Positions 1 to 7,588 of a DNA stretch of 9,553 nt are shown here, in pieces. Under the pieces are notes generated by a model that was not told where the DNA came from, made no database searches, and saw nothing but the letters and a program-made list of their open reading frames with translations. The position numbers and the translations under genes are program-made. Each line of letters begins with the position of its first letter. Within the stretch, counting starts at the first letter, position 1. Source of the stretch: Gammaproteobacteria bacterium (GTDB taxonomy: Bacteria; Pseudomonadota; Gammaproteobacteria; Ga0077536); the NCBI GenBank assembly GCA_003540955.1, contig DPMX01000290.1, positions 1 to 9,553 on the forward strand, in the 5' to 3' direction.

Positions 1-980
1 TCGTTAGCGATGGTGAGTTAGGTAAGGTTGGATTCACGAATTATCTCAGTGACCGACTTGAAGGGCTCGGTGGTGAAACTGAGATGTGGACATTCCATGA
101 TCTTGTGGACGTGCCAGAGGTCGCTCAGCGCCAATACGAGAGCGAAGGTGGCAGCCATATCTGTATGCCAGCGTGTATCGGAAAACTGAGGTATATAGGG
201 CAAGAACATGTTGCACGCGATCTTAAAAATCTCCGTCATGCCATGGAGCTGCATGGCGTAAAGAACGCGTTTATGCCCGCAGTGACCCCGGGCTCGGTAA
301 CTTTCCAAATTGTGAATCGACATTATTCTAACTATGAAGAGTATGTAATGGCTCTCGCGGAGGTCATGAGGGAAGAATACGAAGCGATTGCTGCCGCTGG
401 CTTTATGCTGCAACTGGATGCAACGGACATTCCAATTTGCGCGCCCCAACATGGAATTTTTTGGGCATCCGATGTCGTGGAAAAAATGGGCTATCAGTCC
501 TTTATCGCTTTAAATTTAGAAGCCCTTAACTACGCGACGGCGAATATTCCGGGTGAACAGCTTCGATTGCATTTATGCTGGGCTAACTATGAGGGACCAC
601 ATCACCACGATGTTGAGTTAATTGAAGTACTTAAGCCGGCACTGAAGATTAGTAATGCGAAGACGATCGCGTTTGAGGCGGCTAATCCACGTCATGAACA
701 TGAATGGAAGGTGTTTGAGAAGTTAGACCTCCCAGATGACAGAGTCATCATGCCGGGTGTAATTGATACAACGACAAATTTTATTGAACATCCAGAGCTA
801 GTCGCGCAAAGAATTGAACGTTTTGCTGGCTTGGTGGGTCGAGAGCGAGTTATCGCAGGAACCGATTGTGGTTTTGGCACCTTTGCGGGGTTTGGCGAGG
901 TTGTTCCTAAAGCCGCTTGGCTCAAGCTTGCAGCCCTCGTAGAGGGTGCGAAGATTGCTTCGCGCAGATTATGGACATAG
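1..980 (+). CDS. Short MetE C-domain-like zinc methyltransferase (partial, 5' end missing)
   Basis: The reading frame is open from base 3 with no start, so the gene begins upstream. The first visible residues (VSDGELGKV, then FTNYLSDRLEGLGG) match a point that normally lies some 60 residues into stand-alone proteins related to the C-terminal domain of cobalamin-independent methionine synthase. The zinc ligands of that family are all visible: His and Cys in HLCWANY (codons at 570 and 576), Glu in FEAANPR (codon at 675) and Cys in AGTDCGFGTF (codon at 867). The protein ends at a typical point (EGAKIASRRLW, then Thr and stop). It is far shorter than full MetE, since only the catalytic barrel is expected. 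Such short homologues transfer methyl or alkyl groups between thiols and a donor that is often a corrinoid, and the family also includes epoxyalkane:coenzyme M transferase. The true acceptor is unknown. The fold is secure, the substrate is not. It lies upstream of the DUF819 gene on the same strand, with 184 bp between. Confidence 0.85.
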   Translation, partial: VSDGELGKVGFTNYLSDRLEGLGGETEMWTFHDLVDVPEVAQRQYESEGGSHICMPACIGKLRYIGQEHVARDLKNLRHAMELHGVKNAFMPAVTPGSVTFQIVNRHYSNYEEYVMALAEVMREEYEAIAAAGFMLQLDATDIPICAPQHGIFWASDVVEKMGYQSFIALNLEALNYATANIPGEQLRLHLCWANYEGPHHHDVELIEVLKPALKISNAKTIAFEAANPRHEHEWKVFEKLDLPDDRVIMPGVIDTTTNFIEHPELVAQRIERFAGLVGRERVIAGTDCGFGTFAGFGEVVPKAAWLKLAALVEGAKIASRRLWT

Positions 981-1164
981 ACCTAATATCCTCTTTCCTC
1001 AAGTAGGAATGGATGCTTTTTACGTAATCGGTCCTAATTCCAAAATTGAGACGCTGAATTTATTCTTGAGAACTAGGTGGGAATGTCTTCGTCTATTTGA
1101 GCGACATGACTAGTTGAGGCGATGCCCCGAGCTGACGTCTCTAATCACAATCATCTTAAAATCT

Positions 1165-2298
1165 ATGAATAACCTTATCGAGCCTACAAACACTTGGCTG
1201 ATGTGGGCCGCGATTTCTAGCATCGCGGCTTTTGGTGCATGGTCGGACAAATGCTGGTTAGGTCGTTGGTTGTCGGGAGCCGTGGTAGCGCTACTGGGTG
1301 GAATCTTATTGTCAAATTTTGGGGTGATCCCCAGCGAGGCAAAGATCTACGACACCATTTACAACTATTTATTACCACTCGCTATACCGCTCGTATTGTT
1401 TGAAGCGGATCTCACTCGCATCTTTCGCGAAGCACGCCGGGTTCTTGTCGGGTTTTTAGCGGGTGCGCTCGGTACGGTTGTCGGCGGATTCCTCGCGTTT
1501 GCCATAATACCCCTCAGCACTTCAGGTGCTGAGTTCGCAGCCGCGTTTACAGCGGCCTATGTTGGGGGGACCGCAAATCTGCTAGCCGTTGGCCAAGCGG
1601 TTGGACTTAAACCAGGCGATAGTCTCGCGGCAGTTGTAGCGGCTGGTAATTTGGCCGTTATTCTCTATCTGGTCTTGCTGTTTTTAGCCCGTAATCTCAA
1701 TTGGATTACATTTTGGTTTAAAGCTGAACAAAATAATGCGATCGAGGTTCCAGTATTACCGGCGCGTGCGCCACTAAGTGCGATACCGTTACTCTATAGC
1801 TTGGCGATCAGCATAGTCATCTGTGCTGTAGGATTCGCTGTGCAAAATGCGTTTGACTGGCCGGGCCTGGCACTACTTACTATCACTTTTGCCAGTGTGC
1901 TTTGCGCTACACTCTTTCGGCGATTTTTTGCGACTTTGGATTGTGCGAGCCCTCTTGGTTTTGGTTTGTTGCATATTTTATTTGTAGCGATTGGGGCTTC
2001 AGCTAGTTTCCAAGCCGTGGCCGAGTTTGGGCCAATGTTAATGATTTTTGCAACAGTGATTTTGGTAACCCACGTTTTGTTCGTGTTGGGTGCGGCAAGA
2101 TTATTCGGCCTTGGCGTCGATGAGACATTCATCGCCTCGAACGCATGCGCACTTGGAGCGCCGACCGCCGCGGCAATGGCTCTATCATTCCGTCGGAATG
2201 ATTTAGCCGTCCCGGCTATGCTTTGTGGGGTTTTAGGCTATGCAGTGGGGAACTTCGTCGGTCTGGCGGTCTTCAATTTAGCGCCTATTATTCGTTAA
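1165..2298 (+). CDS. DUF819 family multi-pass membrane protein, putative transporter
   Basis: This is a 377-residue, very hydrophobic protein with about ten to eleven predicted membrane segments, for example around residues 11-27, 35-56, 64-82, 95-119, 153-178, 208-232, 234-254, 290-316 and 348-376. The signature YVGGTANLLAVGQAVGL near residue 131 is the conserved DUF819 (YjcL-like) motif. Family members are inner-membrane proteins of unproven function, often assumed to be transporters. I chose the ATG at 1165 because it gives a normal family length. A TTG at 1114 would add 17 residues, and an ATG at 1201 would lie at the edge of the first membrane segment. None of these starts has a strong ribosome binding site. 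The 184 bp upstream show no clear promoter or terminator. The gene converges on soxG with only 9 bp between stop codons. Uptake of sarcosine or a precursor is a guess from position. Confidence 0.85.
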   Translation: MNNLIEPTNTWLMWAAISSIAAFGAWSDKCWLGRWLSGAVVALLGGILLSNFGVIPSEAKIYDTIYNYLLPLAIPLVLFEADLTRIFREARRVLVGFLAGALGTVVGGFLAFAIIPLSTSGAEFAAAFTAAYVGGTANLLAVGQAVGLKPGDSLAAVVAAGNLAVILYLVLLFLARNLNWITFWFKAEQNNAIEVPVLPARAPLSAIPLLYSLAISIVICAVGFAVQNAFDWPGLALLTITFASVLCATLFRRFFATLDCASPLGFGLLHILFVAIGASASFQAVAEFGPMLMIFATVILVTHVLFVLGAARLFGLGVDETFIASNACALGAPTAAAMALSFRRNDLAVPAMLCGVLGYAVGNFVGLAVFNLAPIIR

Positions 2299-2307
2299 GG
2301 ATAAGTT

Positions 2308-2898
2308 TTAAAGATCGTTAAAAGTCTGAGAGTTTCCTGTGATTGGCGAGGTCTCCTGCGCTAAATATCCTAATAAATACGGGACGGATGACCGTGACGT
2401 TTCGAGCACGAAATCATATTCATCCCGTCGCCAAAGGCATATCTCTACCTTGGCATAGACCGTGCGAGTACATTTGCCGATAGGGAAGAAATCGATTTCT
2501 AAATTTTGCGGGCAGCCAGAACACAGTGCATCTACGACCTGTTCCCCATGGAATCGGAATCCTACATTCCGGTGACTGACATCGACTAACGCAAATGGAT
2601 AACTGCCTGCGGCATTGCGTACACGGGTATCAAGATTTTTTGTGTCGGTTTTGTTGAACAATAATAGCCACTCGTCCGGCCCAAGATGTAAGGCGCTACA
2701 CATCTCAGCGACCGTGGCACGGTTGATTGGTGAATTAAGAGTGAGTCCAAGTTCGGCAGATATCAAAGGTATGACGGGACTGTCACCGCGTAATATGTAA
2801 CGCGCGATTCCGCTAAGCTCTGTAATTTTTAACGAGTCAGATGAATTCAATAGGATATCGCTGCTTCCTTCTCGGTATTTTAGATCAAGCGTGACCAT
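2308..2898 (-). CDS. soxG: Sarcosine oxidase subunit gamma
   Basis: This 196-residue protein is close to the usual length of SoxG. It has the family pattern LGPDEWLLL near residues 72-80 and a VDVSHRNVGFRFHG stretch near residues 105-118, related to the folate-binding GcvT fold. SoxG is the small structural subunit that packs against the alpha subunit in the cytoplasmic heterotetramer. The start is the ATG at 2898, inside the end of soxA (14-bp overlap). It is preceded on the minus strand by a strong AGAGGGG about ten bases upstream, so translation is probably both coupled and independently primed. It is the last gene of the operon. No hairpin with a T run follows its stop, so the operon terminator is not evident and transcripts may run into the convergent DUF819 gene. 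Confidence 0.93.
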   Translation of the reverse strand: MVTLDLKYREGSSDILLNSSDSLKITELSGIARYILRGDSPVIPLISAELGLTLNSPINRATVAEMCSALHLGPDEWLLLFNKTDTKNLDTRVRNAAGSYPFALVDVSHRNVGFRFHGEQVVDALCSGCPQNLEIDFFPIGKCTRTVYAKVEICLWRRDEYDFVLETSRSSVPYLLGYLAQETSPITGNSQTFNDL

Positions 2899-5896
2899 TT
2901 AACCGCGTCCCCTCTACATCGACGAATGCTGGAGTCACGACATCTACTGCAATCGATTGTTCAGGCATTGGAATGTACAATCGTTGACCAGTCCGTTTGC
3001 GCCCACCCGCGACCATGGCGAGTGCTATCGAGCGATTCAAAGTAGCACTGAAATAAGCGGAACTGACAAATCCTAGTGATAAGGCCCCATTCGACGCCCC
3101 CGAAAGAGCAGTCACTTGTGCTCCTTCTTCTAGAACAACTTGAGATGATTCCGTTAGTAGCCCCACGAGTTGTGGGCGGTTAGTGTCCCGCTGCGCTATC
3201 CGCTCGAGCGAACGCTTACCAACGAAGTCGGGTTTACTTTTCCCAATCATCCAATCGAGTCCAACATCGTGCGGTACCATCGTACCATCCGTCTCTTGAC
3301 CGACGATGATGTACCCCTTCTCAGCGCGGAGCAAATGCATGGTGTCCGTACCGTAAACGCATCCCCCAATTTCGGTTGCGAGCTTACGTAAAGTCTTCCA
3401 TAGCGATAAACCATATCCCCTTGGGATATTGATTTCAAAACCTAACTCCCCCGTGAAGCTTACTCGAAAAACTCGTGTAGGGATCCCTTGTATTTCGGAC
3501 TCGATTACGCTCATGTGAGGACAGTTTGTGTCATCTAATTCAAGTTGCGGATACACCTGCTTTAAGATGTCTCGAGAACGTGGCCCTTGTACTGCCATGG
3601 TTGCCCATTGGTCAGTGATCGAAGTCAACCAGACCGTAAGATCTGGCCATTCAGTTTGTAGGTAATCCTCCATTAAGTTTAATACTTGTGCGGCAGCACC
3701 GGTGGTGGTTGTCACGTGATATTTTTCTACTGATAAGCAGGCAATAATGCCGTCGTCAATAATAAAACCTGCTTCGTTCAACATCACGGCATATCGACAC
3801 CGACCAGGCTTAAGCCCTGATAGGTCGTTGATATACATACGTTCAAGGAATGTTAGTGCATCGGGTCCGCTAATTTCGATTTTGCCTAAAGTCGACGCAT
3901 CAAAAATACCTACCGCACTGCGGGTCGCGTGGCTTTCTCGCTGCATCGCTGCCTGCCTATCTTCGTTTTCACGCGGGAAATACTGCGCCCGTCGCCACTG
4001 ACCCACGTCTTCAAATATTGCGCCAGACGAGCGTGCCGACGGGTCACTCGGTGGGGTCCTCAATGGATCAAGTAGATAGCCACGACCGCTGCCAGCCAAC
4101 GTGCCAAAGGTGATTGGGGTATACGGTTGGCGGTAGCTGGTTAGACCTATTTCGGGAATACTGCGTCCGGTGACGTTCGCGGCGATCGCCAGTGCGTGTG
4201 GATTAGAAATTTTACCCTGGTCTGTAGCCATCCCGGTGGTGGTGTAGCGCTTGATGTGCTCGATTGATCGAAAACCTTCCCGAATAGCCAATTCGATGTC
4301 AGCTACAGTTACGTCATTTTGTAGGTCAACGAAGGTTTTCGACACCGTGGTAGGTTTTGGACTATTGATCATACCTAGATGACCGCCCCCATATGATACC
4401 CAGTTACTAGCGATAGCGTCTTTGAACTTCGGCTTTTCAGGGTAAAACGATTCTGCCGCGGCCGATCCGGCTGCAGACCCAGCTGCTAATACTTCGGGTA
4501 GCGTAAATTGTCCAGCACAGGCGCCGGCTGATTGTTGCTGTTGAGTAGCTTTCTTTGGAAGGTGGGCAATTTTGTCCTGGTCCCATTCAAGATTCCCGCG
4601 GGATTGTGAAAATAAATGCACTGATGGTGTCCAACCTCCGCACATGAGCACGACGTCACATGCAATCGTGTTTTCACCATGATCAGCGATGTTGCGTGTC
4701 GTGACCTTAGTAACCCGCCTAGTGCCCTTAGTATCGGCGATTGCGGTGGCAGGTAATAAGGGGATTCCGCAAGCGGAGATTGCCGCGGCGAGTTCTACAG
4801 GTACTTTTTGACGTAAATCACAAAGCGCCTCAATTTTTATCCCACCTGCGTGGAGATCCAGGGCGGCGGCGTACGCTGAATCGCATGCGGTCGTGATCAC
4901 CGCTCGCGTCCCAACAAGAACACCGTAACGATTCAGAAAACTGCGCGCCGCGTCAGCGAACATAATCCCTGGGCGATCATTATTTGGAAAGAGCATAGAA
5001 CGTTCGATCGCACCAGCTGCTATGACGACCTCTTTTGCCCGCACTTGCCACAAGCGCTCTCGGGGTGCTCCAGGGTGTATCCCACTTTTATGATCAGTAA
5101 GACGTTCTGCGAGGGCAACAAAGTTATCGGCGTAATAGCCGAAAGCGGTGGTCCGATTTAACATCCTTACTCCAGCATTCCGGATCTTACTTTGCTCGCG
5201 ACTTAGCCACTCTTGCGCCGGGATGCCATCGATTATTGCAGTTCGCTCCTGAAGTAGTGAGCCACCGAATTCTGATTGTTCATCACACAAGATCACATTA
5301 GCTCCCGCAAGTGCCGCACTGGAGGCTGCTGCAAGACCCGCAGGACCGGCTCCGATCACTAAAACATCGCAATACGCAAAGCGGTTAGTATATGTGTCCG
5401 GGTCCGGTTCTGTTGGTGCACGTCCAAGGCCAGCCACGCGGCGGATCATCGGCTCAAATATTTTAGACCAAGGCCGTAAAGCACCCATCCATCTAGGGCC
5501 GATAAACGTTTTATAATAAAATCCTGCAGGTATTAATGGTGCTGCGAAACCCGCGACAGCGCCAAAATCCCAGCGCAGTGAAGGCCAACAGTTTTGACTT
5601 TTAGCAACCAGGCCATCGTACAGTTCGACTTGAGTCGCACGTAGATTTGGCGTTTCGCGCGCAGAATCACGAGAGACATTCACTAAACCATTAGGATCTT
5701 CTGCACCTGCCGTGACAATCCCACGTGGCCGGTGAATTTTGAAAGAGCGCCCGATGACGTGGATGCCGTTAGCGAGTAACGCGGATGCAAGCGTGTCGCC
5801 GGCAAACCCCGTAAGTCTGCGGCCATCAAAGGAAAATGTGAGTGGTTGAGCGCGATCGATGCGACCACCGGTTTTGGTTCGAAAGGGTTGCGTCAT
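2885..5896 (-). CDS. soxA: Sarcosine oxidase subunit alpha
   Basis: This 1003-residue protein has the full length and domain order of heterotetrameric SoxA. Residues 15-95 form a ferredoxin-like domain (RPRGIVTAGAEDPNGLVNV) without cysteines, as expected since the family has no iron-sulfur cluster there. Residues 176-420 carry a dinucleotide-binding Rossmann fold with IGAGPAG at 181-187 and CDEQ at 204-207. A linker holds YTTTGMATDQGK at 551-562. Residues 638-900 are a GcvT-like aminomethyltransferase domain (GIFDASTLGKIEISGPDA at 663-680), followed by a C-terminal barrel at about 908-990. In characterised enzymes the alpha subunit binds NAD and tetrahydrofolate and captures the methyl carbon as 5,10-methylene-tetrahydrofolate. 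The ATG overlaps the soxD stop by 4 bp (ATGA), giving translational coupling. A short QQQQ run at 452-455 sits in a variable loop. No defect is seen. Confidence 0.97.
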   Translation of the reverse strand: MTQPFRTKTGGRIDRAQPLTFSFDGRRLTGFAGDTLASALLANGIHVIGRSFKIHRPRGIVTAGAEDPNGLVNVSRDSARETPNLRATQVELYDGLVAKSQNCWPSLRWDFGAVAGFAAPLIPAGFYYKTFIGPRWMGALRPWSKIFEPMIRRVAGLGRAPTEPDPDTYTNRFAYCDVLVIGAGPAGLAAASSAALAGANVILCDEQSEFGGSLLQERTAIIDGIPAQEWLSREQSKIRNAGVRMLNRTTAFGYYADNFVALAERLTDHKSGIHPGAPRERLWQVRAKEVVIAAGAIERSMLFPNNDRPGIMFADAARSFLNRYGVLVGTRAVITTACDSAYAAALDLHAGGIKIEALCDLRQKVPVELAAAISACGIPLLPATAIADTKGTRRVTKVTTRNIADHGENTIACDVVLMCGGWTPSVHLFSQSRGNLEWDQDKIAHLPKKATQQQQSAGACAGQFTLPEVLAAGSAAGSAAAESFYPEKPKFKDAIASNWVSYGGGHLGMINSPKPTTVSKTFVDLQNDVTVADIELAIREGFRSIEHIKRYTTTGMATDQGKISNPHALAIAANVTGRSIPEIGLTSYRQPYTPITFGTLAGSGRGYLLDPLRTPPSDPSARSSGAIFEDVGQWRRAQYFPRENEDRQAAMQRESHATRSAVGIFDASTLGKIEISGPDALTFLERMYINDLSGLKPGRCRYAVMLNEAGFIIDDGIIACLSVEKYHVTTTTGAAAQVLNLMEDYLQTEWPDLTVWLTSITDQWATMAVQGPRSRDILKQVYPQLELDDTNCPHMSVIESEIQGIPTRVFRVSFTGELGFEINIPRGYGLSLWKTLRKLATEIGGCVYGTDTMHLLRAEKGYIIVGQETDGTMVPHDVGLDWMIGKSKPDFVGKRSLERIAQRDTNRPQLVGLLTESSQVVLEEGAQVTALSGASNGALSLGFVSSAYFSATLNRSIALAMVAGGRKRTGQRLYIPMPEQSIAVDVVTPAFVDVEGTRLNGHA

Positions 5897-6192
5897 TTCG
5901 GAGTCTCTTCAACGATCTCGTGTTCAGGAAACTCACCCTGCCTATAAGTGATGATAAACTTATCGGTCCGTGTATCTCGAATTGCGTTGAAGAAGCGCCC
6001 GCAGCCATGCAAGTGACGCCAACGTTCACGATGTGGGCCTCGGCTGTTAGAGCGCACGTATAAGAATTCTGCCCATTCTTCGTCGCTTACCGTCGTCGGA
6101 TTCAATGGTCGAGCGATATGCGCTTCACCTTCATAGTGAAACTCGAGTTCAGGACGACTCTCTTCGCAATAGGGACAGGTGATAAGTAGCAT
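5893..6192 (-). CDS. soxD: Sarcosine oxidase subunit delta (zinc-binding)
   Basis: This 99-residue protein matches SoxD in length and pattern. The zinc site is complete: Cys6 and Cys9 in CPYCEE, and His60 and Cys64 in HLHGC. Conserved family residues around RPLNP (28-32) and the W-HLHGCGRFFNA stretch (58-70) are present. Delta is the small structural subunit of the cytoplasmic enzyme, with one structural zinc. Its ATG lies 8 bp after the soxB stop and its stop overlaps the soxA start by 4 bp, so the operon order is B-D-A-G. The upstream ribosome binding site is weak, which fits coupling to soxB. Confidence 0.95.
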   Translation of the reverse strand: MLLITCPYCEESRPELEFHYEGEAHIARPLNPTTVSDEEWAEFLYVRSNSRGPHRERWRHLHGCGRFFNAIRDTRTDKFIITYRQGEFPEHEIVEETPK

Positions 6193-6200
6193 GATAAGAC

Positions 6201-7454
6201 TCAGTGCGACACAGCTGCAGCAGCGGCCTCGTCAATAAACGCACCGCTGACAAAGCGACTCAGTGCAAATGGTGCCGCTAGGTGATGCGGCTCGTCGTTT
6301 GCGATAGTAGCCGCAAAAACGTGCCCTGAACCGGGAGTCGCCTTAAATCCTCCCGTACCCCAGCCGCAATTGACGAACAACCCAGGTACTGGTGTTTTAC
6401 CAATGATCGGTGAGCGATCAACTGTCACGTCGACTCGCCCACCCCACGATCTAAGCATACGTAGACGGCGGAACATAGGAAACATTTCATTTACCGCTTC
6501 AAGCGCGTGTGATGCGATATGGAGGCCTCCGGTTTGACTATAGGAGACGTATTGATCGGTACTAGCACCGATAACAAGTTCACCTTTGCTGGATTGCGAA
6601 ATGTAGGCATGAACGGTGTTTGACATCACGACACAAGGAAATATCGGTTTCACAGGTTCTGACACTAGAGCTTGAAGAGGGTATGTCTCTAATGGAATTC
6701 GCAATCCAGCCATTCCCATAATGACTGAGGTGTTTCCGGCCGCAACTGCACCGATTCTCTCAGATTCGATACGGCCGCGGTTTGTTTCGACCGCTCTAAC
6801 TGCGCCATCCGTTCCTTTCTCGATATCGATTACTTCACAGTTTTGGATGATATCTACTCCCAGGCGATCGGCAGCGCGGGCGTAGCCCCATGCAACGGCG
6901 TCGTGCCGGGCAACGCCACCGCGGCGTTGAAGCGCGGCGCCCCGTATGGGATAGCGTCTATTTTGATCGATATCTAGCACCGGGCAAAACTGTTTCGCTT
7001 CCTGTGGGGTTAACCATTCGTTATCGATGCCAAGGAGCTGGTTAGCACGAATGTGGCGGTTAAAAATCTGCTCATCATGAATTGAATGCGCCAGCATCAT
7101 AACTCCCCGAGGAGAAAACATGACGTTGTAATTTAGTTCGCTGGAGAGATTAGCCCATAATTTAAGTGCATGATCGTATAGGTTCGCGGATGCTTCCCAT
7201 AAGTAGTTGGACCGAATAATAGTGGTATTGCGCCCGGTGTTCCCACCACCGATCCAGCCTTTTTCGAGTACTGCGATACGCAATGGGCCGTGATTTTTTG
7301 CAAGATAATAGGCTGTCGCGAGGCCGTGTCCACCGCCCCCTATAATTACTACGTCATAGCTAGCTTTTGGCGCAGGCGACCGCCATTGCTTGGGCCATTT
7401 GCGATGGTTGCTGAGCGTATGTTGCAGTAGTGTTAAGAGAGAGAAATCACTCAA
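6201..7454 (-). CDS. soxB: Sarcosine oxidase subunit beta (catalytic flavoprotein)
   Basis: This 417-residue DAO-fold flavoprotein is the catalytic subunit, which oxidises the N-methyl group of sarcosine to give glycine and a one-carbon unit with hydrogen peroxide. It has the N-terminal extension typical of SoxB, then the FAD-binding loop GGGGHG at 39-44 (VVIIGGGGHGLATAYYL) and EKGWIGGGNTGRNTT at 64-78. The motif ARHDAVAWGYARAA at 182-195 holds His184, the equivalent of the histidine that bears covalent FMN in characterised enzymes. The C-terminal CGWGTGGFKATPGSG at 363-377 contains the conserved substrate-site lysine (Lys371). The start is a TTG at 7454. An in-frame TAA lies two codons upstream, no ATG occurs before residue 111, and GAGGA sits seven bases upstream, so TTG is well supported. 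It is the first gene of the operon, divergent from the GlxA-family regulator. Confidence 0.97.
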   Translation of the reverse strand: MSDFSLLTLLQHTLSNHRKWPKQWRSPAPKASYDVVIIGGGGHGLATAYYLAKNHGPLRIAVLEKGWIGGGNTGRNTTIIRSNYLWEASANLYDHALKLWANLSSELNYNVMFSPRGVMMLAHSIHDEQIFNRHIRANQLLGIDNEWLTPQEAKQFCPVLDIDQNRRYPIRGAALQRRGGVARHDAVAWGYARAADRLGVDIIQNCEVIDIEKGTDGAVRAVETNRGRIESERIGAVAAGNTSVIMGMAGLRIPLETYPLQALVSEPVKPIFPCVVMSNTVHAYISQSSKGELVIGASTDQYVSYSQTGGLHIASHALEAVNEMFPMFRRLRMLRSWGGRVDVTVDRSPIIGKTPVPGLFVNCGWGTGGFKATPGSGHVFAATIANDEPHHLAAPFALSRFVSGAFIDEAAAAAVSH

Positions 7455-7461
7455 ATCTTAG

Positions 7462-7466
7462 TCCTC
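7462..7466 (-). promoter_or_regulatory. Ribosome binding site fixing the soxB TTG start
   Basis: On the minus strand the sequence reads GAGGA, then a seven-base spacer (CTAAGAT), then TTG AGT GAT. The spacer includes an in-frame TAA, so the coding frame cannot extend further upstream. The site decides for a TTG start of the catalytic subunit gene. TTG is a weaker initiator than ATG and may keep translation of the operon's first gene modest. Confidence 0.7.
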
Positions 7467-7516
7467 GTTTAGAGGCGTAAAGTGTGATCAGTCTAGTATG
7501 GGAATCAAAGAAATCC

Positions 7517-7543
7517 TTGAACAAACACGACATTCGTTATACT
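7517..7543 (+). promoter_or_regulatory. Candidate promoter for the GlxA-family regulator
   Basis: TTGAAC (7517-7522) and TATACT (7538-7543) resemble sigma-70 -35 and -10 boxes. Agreement is four of six and five of six, but the 15-bp spacer is shorter than the usual 17. Transcription from here would begin near 7550, downstream of GTG 7484 and upstream of GTG 7589. If real, this promoter therefore favours the later start. The evidence is motif likeness only. Confidence 0.3.
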
Positions 7544-7588
7544 TTAAGCGTCTTTTCAAAGGTAAAAGGATCTCGCCAGGCTTTTTAC

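Larger units (their letters stand above)
7455..7588. promoter_or_regulatory. Divergent control region between soxB and the regulator
   Basis: This is the only space in which promoters for the divergent sox operon and the regulator can sit. It is 134 bp if the regulator starts at GTG 7589, but only 29 bp if it starts at GTG 7484. It contains the palindrome TGATCA (7485-7490), a candidate plus-strand promoter (7517-7543) and, on the minus strand, a weak CATACT (7500-7495) that could serve as the -10 element of soxB. No clear long operator palindrome was found. GlxA-type activators commonly act on the operon next to them, so a binding site here is expected but not identified. Confidence 0.45.

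Noticed and set aside
18..452. 144-codon minus-strand frame opposite the MetE-like gene
   Set aside because: It lies antisense to a well-supported coding region with conserved zinc-site motifs and resembles no protein family. It is a shadow frame.
1009..1113. 34-codon plus-strand frame from ATG 1009 in the gap before the DUF819 gene
   Set aside because: It has no properly spaced ribosome binding site and no recognisable motif. It ends in TAG right before the TTG at 1114 and is best read as chance.
1114..1164. TTG 1114 as the start of the DUF819 protein
   Set aside because: It adds 17 residues with no membrane or family feature, and no good ribosome binding site precedes it. ATG 1165 gives a normal family length.
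4533..4545. QQQQ run in SoxA as a possible frameshift or repeat expansion
   Set aside because: The frame is intact and the flanking GG-TP and AGxFTLPEVLAAG patterns of SoxA are in register. It is a variable loop.
2885..7454. Glycine cleavage system, because SoxA contains a GcvT-like domain
   Set aside because: The GcvT-like domain is fused to the SoxA flavin/dinucleotide part, and SoxB, SoxD and SoxG are present in the standard order, which identifies sarcosine oxidase.
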